The translations under genes were made by a program, and so were the position numbers. A DNA stretch of 64,000 nt from Crotophaga sulcirostris (Eukaryota; Chordata; Aves; Cuculiformes; Crotophagidae), in NCBI GenBank assembly GCA_013397455.1, contig VYZB01000334.1:517814-581813 (forward strand). Reading direction: 5' to 3'. This document shows, in pieces, positions 26,125 through 36,289 of this stretch. Under the pieces are notes generated by a model. It did no database searches. It was given only the letters and a program-made list of their open reading frames with translations, and was not told the origin of the DNA. The stretch's first letter is position 1. Each line of letters starts with the position of its first letter.

Positions 26125-29100
26125 TGGTGACAGACCAGTAGAAAAAAAAAAATTAAATCCCTGCTCCAAGAAAGAGATTCCAGTGAAACCTTTGAAGCTA
26201 GTTAAGTAGAAGGAAGTACTGGTTTCTCTGGCAAAATTTTACTGCAGAGCTATTACTGTAGCTTATCTCTATCTTCTGAATTTGAGTACAAGTCTTAGCT
26301 TAAGGCATTAGCTCTAGTACAACTTCCAAGGCTGCAGAACATGAACAATAAGAATAAGGAAGTCAAGTGGATAGAAAGTTTATGGGGCATTAGTCGGGAC
26401 AAAGCAGTACACTGTACACTGAACTGGCAGCATCAAAGTATGGTCAAAGGAAGATGGCAAAGGGAAAGTAGGGTTACAAACAGGCAAAAAGACCATGAAA
26501 AAACTTACAGTTAGGGTATAAAACAAAGGTGAAAGTCAACACCAGCCAAGGTATACGTTGGTAAGCTGTGTTTGACAGCAGACTGCTTCAGCCAGTGCAT
26601 AGTACTCTTTAACCAAATGAAGCTTAACCAGATGGCACAGCATAATTTTTCTGCCATACAGAAAAACCTCAGTCTCCAGTTTCATAGTGTGTCTGAACTA
26701 TACAGATGCCTAAATACCAATGCCTTGGTATTTAGAGCACTCCCTTGCAAGTTTGACTCTCATACAACCCAAGGGAAGAGTTGTCTGTAAGTCTTGATTG
26801 ACTGTTTCAGTCCCAGCAAAGCTGGAGGCTGGTTTGCAATACTGTTCAAACACTCGCAAACTAAGAATTTAAGTACCAGTAGGAATCAAATTTTAAATAG
26901 ATTAAGAAAAAAAAATTCTAAATCCAGGTCAGTTTCCCTAGCCTGCTAAATGCAATCACCAAGTTAGGGGAAGGAGATGCGGTACCCAAGCTTTTTGAAA
27001 AAATGTCAGTTGTTTAAATAGTAATCACTTAAATGTTGCTTAGCGATCTCTGCTTTTTCTCTACCCCTATACTTTCTGCAGGTCTCCAGATATAAAGGCA
27101 GAGAAGTTCATGGAAGACTGGCAAATAGTTGAAGTAATTGCTGGCCAGTTAGCTACACTTTCTTCCTTCCTTGCAGTGCTGTCTTGGCTGGTGGAGACAA
27201 GGAGGCACCAGCACAGCAAGGTGATACACAGCATATCTCTGTAGCACATAGGTAGGAGGTTCATTTTTTGGCATAATTACGCTGGTTCCTTCTAATTACA
27301 GCTCTCTTGCCATCACAAATGAAGGTGGACTCAGACTTCTTGACGTGGGAGAAAGAGAGTTTGGGGAAACTTTTTTTTTGTTTAAGGGTATTCTCCCAGC
27401 ATGCAGCATCCTGAAAAATCCATTTCTGAGAATTTTATTATATATTTTCTTTTTCTTTGCCAAAGGTGAAAATCTCGGTCAGCAATACCTTTTGTTCCTG
27501 ATGTTACCAAACGGAGGTTTGCAAGCCCTTCTTCTTGCAGAGCTTGTGCCCAACAATTATTATGCTACCTGCCATTTTAGAGTAGTTATTTGGTCTATCA
27601 CAAGGAAGCCTAAAGTAAAGTGCAGTTTAAAGGAAGGAAGTCAGAGAAGATTAAAAGGAGGTTTGCTAGTATAGGATACTTACCCATGACAAGGCAGTCC
27701 AATATTGTTTCCTTTTAGACCATCAGTTCCCTTCACTTTGTGCAAATTATATGTGTTGAGGTGTTCATATATGTGCTGGTAGACCAATTGGTGGCATTTT
27801 GCACCTGATTAACTTCTGAACTGGTCTATCACATTTTTGGTGGTTAAAGCTTTGAGGAATTATTATTACCTTTTTTTTAAACCACTTTACCACAATTGAG
27901 TGCATGTACTTGCAGTAAAGAGAGAGAATACCTACACAAAAGTTATTTTAAAGCCTGAAGTTTTCATCAAATTTGCTTTTATTTTGATAATAGAAAAATA
28001 TAATCCTTTAAAAATAAAGTTTACAGAAGCTTGTGAGAGGAATATCACTGTTTTTACTTTTTGTTTTCATGAATTCTGCTACTGAGATCTATAGAGGGTC
28101 ACAAAAAAACAGATGTTAAATCTAGATTCCTCTCAGAGAGAGGATTTTCTTTTTCCTTTTTGTAAATGGTAAGTGAATAAGTTAAAATTCCAAAGAAATG
28201 CAAAACACTCATACTCCTCTTTTCCAAGACTTTGAAATTCTGAATCCTCTAAATCAGTTCAACATGTTTAATTTTAAGAAGTCACTTGCACATTACCATT
28301 TTACTTGTAACAGTGGTGCTTTTATCCCTAGTAACTTAGCAGTGAGCTAAACCATCCCAACAGATATGCCAACACAAAGCCTCTTAGAAGGAAGAAATAA
28401 TTCATTCCCAGGGTCTATTCTCAATAAATGTAAACTGAATGCGCTCATTCCTTGAGGAAATACAGAGCAGCATTAATTCACACAGCACTGGGACTCTGGC
28501 ACACACAGTGCCCTCTCCCCTTCAGTCCATGTCAGAATGACTTCATATGTCAAATATCAAGCCACAAAAAGGCAGAGGACACAGAAACGAGTGTCAAGAG
28601 GATTTAGCTCAAATTAAGATGTTTGTCTCTTTTCTTTATTTTAGAATACTGGTAAAACATGCTTAGTATTCTAAGTACATTTTCCTAAATGCTTTCAGAT
28701 TCTACCCTCTGACTCCAGGTTTAGAATCATCATGGAATTTAATTAGAATAAAAACCTGCACTTTGAAAGCGCTCATTCAATGCTGCTGGTTTGTTTTCAC
28801 TTTAATAGAGTCTTAAAGAGCTAGCAATATTTATCCTAGAGTATTGGATTTAAAAGGCTACTAAAAGGCAAATGTTCTTTTTTTTAACTCCTTAAATTAA
28901 ATATGATTTCTGACCATAATGAAGGAAACTATTTTAAGAAAATATTGTAAAACTGAAGATATTGACCAGCTACACTGTTTTCTTCACTGACCAACCTTAA
29001 GATTTTAACGTAACAGATACTCATCACTACTATCCATTTTTCCTCTATTTGCATTTCCAGAGTTACTAAACTGCAACGTGCAGTGATATTCAACAAGTAT

Positions 29101-30537
29101 ATATACAGCAGCGTCTTTCAAGCTTTCAAACAATAAATATTAGGATACATTTAGTACCTGTAAAACCTATAGCTTTCTTATAAAAACTGAAGTGCCTAGT
29201 TATATAAAAAGGCTTAAAGAAACAGGATTAAAAGAGACTTGGTTTAGCATTGTAAATTCAGCTGTTTCAGTAGGCCCAACAATCTTTCTTGTATTTGATT
29301 ATTTTAGTGCTGTCACTACAAGTAATTTTTGTTGCGTTTTTTTCTTAAAGCTCTAGCTCTGAGAACACTCTAGCCTCCCTTCCTGAGTTTCTTTCTCTTT
29401 GCCTCTGACCCCCTACCCTCATAGTACTTAGAAATATTTTATGAAGCACATGAAACCAGATTCTTGTTCAACTTCAGTGCAGGAATGCCAAGTCTCATCT
29501 TTCCAGACAAGTTTTAACCACCACGGTGACTTGTGTTGGCCAGCGTGAGAATGTCTGCCATTGATTTTTCTACATTTAGACCATTGTTTGCTTCATACAA
29601 AGACTATGGTGCAGCTATACGCGACCTTTCTTTTAAATTAGCACGAGTGGCAGGATGCTCAAGCCCTGTACGTTTTACAGGAACCAGCAGAAATGATTGC
29701 AAGTAGCCTAACGCTTTGAAATACTATTAAGGAATTTCACTGTGTGGTGGTCCAGGGTATTTTTCGAAGTAGCTCACAGAATAGCCTTTCATTACATGCA
29801 GGAAGTTAACCAAGTTAAAGTCACTGTTTTGCAGTCCCTCCTTCCTCTCTGCACACATCTGGAATATAGACATCCCAAAACAGAGGCAGGAAAAGAGGAA
29901 ATGAATGTTCAGCTCAGCACAGTCTTTCCACAAGAAGAATATCCACTGAAAACAAAAACAAACTAGAAATTAAAATACACTTCAGGTATGGCTTTAACAC
30001 ATTTTAAATTCTTCCCTCCAGTTAACACATCCTCCCATTTGCTTTCAGAAAATTAAAGGAACTCAAGGGGTAAAACTGGCAAGAAAAAGGAATTCCAGCC
30101 TAAGACGATAATTTGCAAGCTGTTACGGTGCTACACCAGTGCAGCGGGAGCCCAAGGAGAAGCATTTATGCTTATGTTGGAATGTCAAGAGCAAAGATGG
30201 CACTACCTCTTCATGGGCTCCCTAGACCAGAAATAAAAAAAAGCTTCACCAGCATGCTGTGTAGTTATTAATATTCATAGACTTAATGTGAAGTAGCTAT
30301 ATCTGCTGAATGGAAGATGGATGAAAGAGGTGGGTCTATGGGCTTTCCTACTTGCTTTTCTCTGGGATTTCTTAAGCAAATTTAATAATTACTGCTCAGA
30401 TCTGAAGAAGCAGAAGAACAATTTAGTTGAGATAACTGACACATGGGTTACTTCTACTTATGATGGATGTTTTGTTATTCACTAGCATTCTTCTCATACT
30501 TTTTATTTCTCAGTTTTTAATGTAAATCTTTACTGTG

Positions 30538-30741
30538 ATGGGAAGAATTCTTCTGGTGGTAATAGCTTGTTATTTTTATAGCAGCAGATGGCTAAGACCT
30601 GGTAAAGAACACCCATTGCCCAATTTAGAAGAGCATTTTTACTGGCTTGCTAGACATTTGTTTCAAACAGAAATAGCGCTAGAACAACAGACAAGGAAAA
30701 TTGCTTTGAGATGTGAACAATTATTAACAAAGAGTAAATGA
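30538..30741 (+). CDS. Possible 67-residue membrane microprotein, unproven
   Basis: An ATG-started frame of 67 codons has a hydrophobic N-terminus (ILLVVIACYFY, residues 4-14) and then a charged helical tail rich in Glu, Gln, Arg and Lys (for example ALEQQTRKIALRCEQLL). That is a plausible single-pass membrane microprotein layout. A pyrimidine tract ending in CAG (about 30500-30513) precedes it and could act as a 3' splice site. I do not recognise the family, no promoter is visible, and frames of this length arise by chance in AT-rich DNA. It is more likely noise than a gene. Confidence 0.12.
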   Translation: MGRILLVVIACYFYSSRWLRPGKEHPLPNLEEHFYWLARHLFQTEIALEQQTRKIALRCEQLLTKSK

Positions 30742-31619
30742 TGAGGGGAAAATTAAATATAATTTTCCTCTGCTTTCATACGAATGTGATCATGAAGTTC
30801 TTTTTTTACCTTCTACATATTCCCCTTCTCTGCTCTCAGAAATACTGAAAACAATACCCTATTAACAGCAAAAGAAAATAGTACTCTGGCCTGTTAGGAT
30901 TCAAGCTCTCTAACATTCTAAAACATTTAGTTGGAGTTAAGTTTATAAATCCACTGAATCACTTGTAAAATACATGCCTAAAGTGAGGAAGAAGCCAGTT
31001 AATATGCCAGGAAGCTATCTGTGGACTTACAAAACTGGCAGCTCAACTGTTCTGTGCAGTCTATACTTCGAAGCACAAGCATCAGTTTATAGTAATTTCT
31101 TACCCAGAAGGTAGCTGTCATGATACCAAAACCAAAAACAACTTTTAGCATAAGCAAAAAAGAAACTGTGTGGAACATAGTTTAGGCTCTGCCTGTAGTT
31201 TTCAATTGTAAATCCTGATTAAAAACATCAGTCACATCTTAGCATGAGCTAAGTGTGAGAAAAGAGTGAGAAAAAGCCAAAAAAGGTTCTGTAACTAGGC
31301 ATGAAAAAATTCTCTGGGAAATTTCAAATCAGCGCTGCTGTCTAAGAGCTTACTAGCATTAAAAAAGCCAATACTTGCGCATTCTAAACCACCTACAGGT
31401 CTCTTTAAAAAACGAAGTCAGCAAATCCGATACATCCAGTTTCAATGCATTCCATTTCCCATGCAGTTTTAATGGAAAATGCATTTCTGCAAAGCTCTTC
31501 AACCCCCTATTCAGAAAACAAGCTATTGTTCTTGCCTGAGGCTTTGGTGGAAAAAAAAAAAAGTGGATGTTATGTTTCAGATCAGCACGATGTTATTTTT
31601 ATTTCTCAGATCTCACATT

Positions 31620-31740
31620 TGACATTCTTTCGCTGCATTCCCCGGCGCAGCCACCTCCCGGGAGCCGACCTCCCAGCGGAAGACTTGGAGTTGCATCATG
31701 GGAAATGCAGTCTGGCTGGGTATTCTGAAGCTTGGAAAGC
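31620..31740. promoter_or_regulatory. Small GC-rich promoter-like module with ZNF143 site
   Basis: An island of GC-rich sequence in AT-rich surroundings contains CCCCGGCGCAG, CCACCTCCCGGGAG and an ETS-type GCGGAAG. It also carries GCATCATGGGAAATGCAGT at 31693-31711. Read on the minus strand, that is close to the long ZNF143 (Staf)/THAP11 consensus ACTACANNTCCCANNATGC found at many vertebrate CpG promoters. It sits about 1.2 kb upstream of the ZSWIM6 start codon and could be an alternative or antisense transcription start. No exon or splice donor could be assigned to it with confidence. Confidence 0.5.
31693..31711 (-). promoter_or_regulatory. ZNF143/THAP11-type binding site
   Basis: The minus strand reads ACTGCATTTCCCATGATGC. 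It matches the extended SBS consensus at the TCCCA core, the ATGC end and most of the ACTAC start (ACTGC here). Confidence 0.6.
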
Positions 31741-32012
31741 TCATATTTAACGGGCAAATAATAATAATAATAAAAAAAAAATCTGATTGCTCTAAAATGA
31801 CACAGCAAAGTTTGTCTCCAGAGGAATGACGGTATCACCTTTATTTGGAGCCCTGATCCCTTTACTGTGCAGTGTTTTCAGGACACTTTACATTAGTACA
31901 TCTACATTTGCGCTCCTCCTCGCTGTAACGAGGGCTGGACCTCCCTGCCAGACCCTCCCTGGGCCTGTGTCCTTGCTACCGGCTGCATTGCAGAGTCCCT
32001 ACGATCCCGAAT
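31741..32012. other. Spacer between promoter-like module and CR1 pair
   Basis: The spacer starts with an AAT repeat and A-run (about 31758-31782). It then changes to moderately GC-rich sequence that ends at the CR1 3' terminus. No gene is seen. Confidence 0.5.
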
Positions 32013-32278
32013 CAATCACAGAATGGTTTGGGCTGGAAGGGACCTCAAAGCCCATCCAGTTCCAACCCCCCCTGCCATGGGCAGGGACCCCTCCCACCAG
32101 CCCAGGCTGCTCCAGGCCCCATACAGCCTGGCCTTGAGCACCTCCAGGGAGGGGGCACCCACAGCCTCCCTGAGCAACCTGTGCCAGGGCCTCACCGCCC
32201 TCGCAGTAAGAAATTTCTTCCTAATGTCTAATTTAAATCTCTCCTCTTTCATCTTAAAACCATTACCCCTTCGTCCCA
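32013..32278 (-). mobile_element. CR1 LINE 3' end, antisense to ZSWIM6
   Basis: The plus strand reads CACAGAATGGTTTGGGCTGG..., the reverse complement of the CR1 3' tail. After it comes the AGTTCCAACCCCCCCTGCCA stretch typical of CR1 3' UTRs, and then the reverse complement of the end of ORF2 (AAGAAATTTCTTCCTAATGT). It is 5' truncated at about 32275, exactly where the next CR1 3' end starts. It lies between the ZNF143-type module and the main CpG island. Confidence 0.93.
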
Positions 32279-32376
32279 TCATAGAATGATGGAACGGTTT
32301 GGGTTGGAAGGGGCCTTAAATCCCATCCAGTTCCACCGCCTCCCCGCCGCGGGCAGGGATACCTGCCACCAGACCA
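32279..32376 (-). mobile_element. Second, shorter CR1 3' end in tandem
   Basis: TCATAGAATGATGGAACGGT starts a second CR1 3' tail in the same orientation, about 98 bp long. It carries the same segment as its neighbour (GGGTTGGAAGGGGCCTTAAA, then ATCCAGTTCCACC). It is severely 5' truncated and merges into the CpG-rich flank of the ZSWIM6 promoter. Its GCCGCGGGCAGGG segment contributes CpGs. Confidence 0.88.
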
Positions 32377-32412
32377 GAGCCTGACGCGGCGACTCCCTGC
32401 GAACGGACTCAC

Positions 32413-32484
32413 CCGCGGGTTCCAAAGTCGCGCCATCTCCCAGGAGAACCGGGCGCCGGGATGCGCGCCCGCACGCGCCGCCAC
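32413..32484 (-). ncRNA. Candidate first exon of a divergent antisense transcript
   Basis: On the minus strand a YY1-like GAGATGGCGCGAC surrounds an ATG at 32436. It is followed eight codons later by a perfect splice donor, CGG|GTGAGT (donor 32412-32407). A second donor-like ACG|GTAGGT lies a little upstream. This is the layout of a divergent transcript from the ZSWIM6 CpG island. The exon 5' end is arbitrary and no acceptor was identified, so it could be an lncRNA, a short unstable promoter transcript or nothing. Confidence 0.25.
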
Positions 32485-32741
32485 CTACCGTAATGCCTTG
32501 AATAGAAGCGCAGCAGCGGGGCTGGGGTGCGCTGCCGGCGCACGTTGGGGCTCCCACCCGAGCTCCTGCTACCGGGCCTCGCCTGTTTCGGCCCGCCTCT
32601 GTGGGCAGGGGCCCAGGCGTTTCCTCCTGTGCTCGCTACCGGCTTGCCCAGCAGAGGTGACCGGTTTGTGGCCGCCGGTGGCCACACCCCCTTTCCCTGT
32701 TTTTTGCGGCGGAGGGGGTGGGGGTGAAGGGCCCTAGCTGA

Positions 32742-33536
<795 letters not shown>

Positions 33537-33858
33537 NNNNNNNNNNNNNNNNNNNNNNNNNNNNNNNNNNNNNNNNNNNNNNNNNNNNNNNNNNNNNNNN
33601 NNNNNNNNNNNNNNNNNNNNNNNNNNNNNNNNNNNNNNNNNNNNNNNNNNNNNNNNNNNNNNNNNNNNNNNNNNNNNNNNNNNNNNNNNNNNNNNNNNNN
33701 NNNNNNNNNNNNNNNNNNNNNNNNNNNNNNNNNNNNNNNNNNNNNNNNNNNNNNNNNNNNNNNNNNNNNNNNNNNNNNNNNNNNNNNNNNNNNNNNNNNN
33801 NNNNNNNNNNNNNNNNNNNNNNNNNNNNNNNNNNNNNNNNNNNNNNNNNNNNNNNNNN
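33537..33858. other. Assembly gap (322 unknown bases)
   Basis: A run of N lies in the most GC-rich part of the CpG island, just after exon 1. Its length may be an estimate. Frames crossing it are meaningless. Confidence 0.98.
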
Positions 33859-34193
33859 CCCAGTAATCCAGCCTGTGTAATCCCGTTCGGTTTTGCCCCC
33901 ACCTCCAGTAATCCGGGTCATCGCTTTACCCCGAGCCACAATAGCGAGGAGATTCCGCCCCCCCCGCCCCCGATCCCGAGGGGATCGCCGGTGGAAATGA
34001 ATCAGCAGAAGGGCGGCCGGCGAGGGAAGGAGCCGGGGAGGGGGGAGCGGGATGCGCCGCCGCCGTCCAAAATAAAGACGTAAAAGCGCTGCGAGCCCCC
34101 GGCGGCGGGGAGGATCCGCGAACAAAGGCATTTCTAGGGCAGTGGCGGCTGCGAGCCAGAGGGAAGAGACGATCGTCCCCGCCTGGAGGGTAC

Positions 34194-34206
34194 GGGGGGG
34201 GGGGGG
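34194..34206. repeat. G13 homopolymer
   Basis: Thirteen G in a row lie in the CpG island, near other G-runs (for example 34030-34048). This could form a G-quadruplex on the transcript-like strand. The length is error-prone in assemblies. Confidence 0.8.
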
Positions 34207-34405
34207 CTGCTTTGGGATGAGGCACTCGGTGACAAGGAGAGGGGGGAAGCGCTGATCTTCCTCCTCCTGGAACAATACCCCCGCCCCCCCTCCGCTCCTC
34301 TTCTTCCCCCCTAGCGCTGCTGCTGCTCTTCACCCGCTGCGGGCGGCCCCGGTTAACTCCTCCCTGCCTGTGTTTAAAGGGCTGCAGAGGTGGGTACCCC
34401 TCTTT

Positions 34406-34494
34406 TGGGGGGAGCTGTCTGCCGGGGGGCTCCTCCCCCCACCCCATTCGGGGGTGGGACACCCCCCCTCGCCCCCGGCAGACAGCTCCTCCCG
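34406..34494. repeat. Perfect 18-bp inverted repeat with nested hairpin
   Basis: GGAGCTGTCTGCCGGGGG (34411-34428) is exactly reverse-complemented at 34472-34489. In RNA the stem can be extended about five pairs outward with two G-U wobbles. Inside, CCCACCCC (34438-34445) pairs with GGGGTGGG (34451-34458) around a 5-base loop. The result is a two-tier, very GC-rich stem-loop about 940 bases after the exon 1 donor. It could be a real structured intronic element or an assembly foldback near the gap. Confidence 0.8.
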
Positions 34495-34690
34495 CGGCCG
34501 GTGACGCTCTTTGTGCGACCACTTTGTTCTCATTTTCATGTTTGTGTCCTTTTCCCCCCCTCCCCCCTCCAGCCTCAGTTTTCTTTCTCTTCCCACCTCC
34601 TCCCCCGAAAAGGGGAAGCCAAACAAAAGAGGCTGCTGCTGCTCGCCTTTTGTTACTGGCGGCGGGTCGAGGTTGAGGGGACCCCTGGTT

Positions 34691-34711
34691 ACACACACGC
34701 ACGCACGCACA
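34691..34711. repeat. Short AC/GCAC simple repeat
   Basis: Alternating ACACAC then GCACGCACGCAC units mark the 3' shoulder of the CpG island. Confidence 0.75.
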
Positions 34712-34850
34712 CTCCTCCAAAAAAACCCTCAGTCCTACCCGCTGCGGGTTTGACTTGGCGGGCAGCTTGCGAACGTGCAATTCTTTTCCCCGAAGGGAAG
34801 CTGTATCCCTGCTCCTAGGCTCATTGCCCTTCCCTCCTGCCCAGAGGGAG

Positions 34851-36164
34851 TTCAATATTCTTTTGGTTTGTTTTGTCTTTCCTCTTTTCTTTTTTTCTTT
34901 TGATATAATTAACTTTCTTGTAAGTTTCATATTTTGGCTTTCTTTTTCCAAAGGTCTGAGGCGCATCTGTGGTTCCTCAAGACTGATGAAACCAGAAAAA
35001 GGGCTTTTTTTTAGTTTGGTTGGCAGTGCTGAGGTGTTTTTTTTCCCCTTTTGCTTGCGCTTGATTCTGTTTGCAAGCAATGAGGAATGACAGGAGTGCA
35101 TACAGGGAGGGTTTCTTGGCTGATTACATTTAAGGCAGGAATTCACTGTGAAAATAAAGCCAAGGGGCGATAAATAAAAGATGCAATCTTCTCTAGGAGA
35201 CAGACACTCAGCGTGGGCTTTGCTTCACTTGCTTTCAGCAGTGGAATAGGCCTCAGTGAGTAGTTTTGAATGAAAAAAAAAGTAACTTTTTGTGTGGTTT
35301 CAGAGGAAGGGGGGCTTTGAGTAATGTTGGCAAGGGTCAATGTGAAGAAAGAAAATATGCATAAATACAACTGAAGTATTGACTGCTACTTCTGGAGCCC
35401 TTAAATGCATTCCAAACAAATGTTATACCTACTGCTGAAAATACGTCGTCTTTGGGTTTTTCTGATTTGCTTTCCAACCTTATATGAGCCTCCTGTGGCA
35501 GGCTGTGCAAAAATAGTAGTGGAAACTGATGGTATTTAACATGTCAGTTCTCACAGAGGCCTTTGGCTTGCCTGGCGAGGGAGTCATGGAGCTCTTAGGT
35601 AGGCTGGGTCCTGCTGTACGAAAGTTCTTGTGTAATTTGGGTAGGTAGCTGTGTCATTAGGACCAGCTCTTGCCAGAGAGAGGTTTCTTGTGAAGCAGAA
35701 AGGTGCAACTGTTAAGCCAGTTCAACTGGAGTGAGTTATATTGGGTGGAGAATGGAATTGATTCCATATAATATGGCTGAGTATGTAGCATTGAGGAAAA
35801 CTTAACATTGAGTTTATGTAAGTGCGTGTTTAGTGACCATATAAATGTGAACCTATGTTCTTTGCAGTATGACTAATGGAACCTCTGTAAATGTTTACTG
35901 TTGTACTATGGGAAAGTGCAGTTATTGGACAAAGTACATTTTATTATATATCAATTCTAACAACCTTACTTGTAACGCTAAGTATTTTTATAAACAGGGA
36001 ATGCAGGATGTGATTTTTGAGGGAAATGTATAAATTTCAGTTCTGTGTTAGTTAAGTGGGACTATTTACTTCCAAATTTTACATTTTTTTTTAGTCTAAC
36101 CCTGAATAAACATTCAGACAATTTTATCATAACAACTCATTTCAAGCTGAGAATTTAAAAAACA
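34851..36164. other. Intron 1, unique T-rich sequence
   Basis: T-rich sequence starts abruptly after the CpG island (TTTGGTTTGTTTTG, CTTTTTTTCTTTTG near 34860-34900). No repeat family or gene was recognised. Confidence 0.55.
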
Positions 36165-36260
36165 TCATCACAATATCATATCTGAGATCATCAAGTCCAA
36201 CCAACCCATCATGTCTGTGCTTTGCTACATATCTTCATGTGAGCCTGCTTCATGACCCCC
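36165..36260 (-). mobile_element. Short CR1 3' fragment, antisense
   Basis: GAGATCATCAAGTCCAACC (36184-36202) is the reverse complement of the CR1 3' UTR word GGTTGGACTTGATGATCTC. The flanks are diverged and the fragment is about 100 bp long. Confidence 0.7.
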
Positions 36261-36266
36261 CCAACC

Positions 36267-36289
36267 CTCTCTCTCTCTCTCTCTCTCTC
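36267..36289. repeat. (CT)n microsatellite
   Basis: About eleven uninterrupted CT units directly follow the CR1 fragment. Confidence 0.95.

Larger units (their letters stand above)
25473..31600. other. Intergenic, no firm gene
   Basis: This is the AT-rich upstream flank of ZSWIM6. It contains the 32-bp tandem duplication and one weak small ORF listed separately. The stretch at 29470-29720 has no repeat signature and a less AT-skewed composition, so it is a candidate non-coding conserved element, unproven. No CR1 was recognised here. Confidence 0.5.

Noticed and set aside
33926..35146. Minus-strand 406-codon frame
   Set aside because: It is low-complexity Gly/Arg/Pro from GC-rich intron plus Lys-rich sequence from T-rich intron, with no domain. 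A stop-poor stretch explains it.
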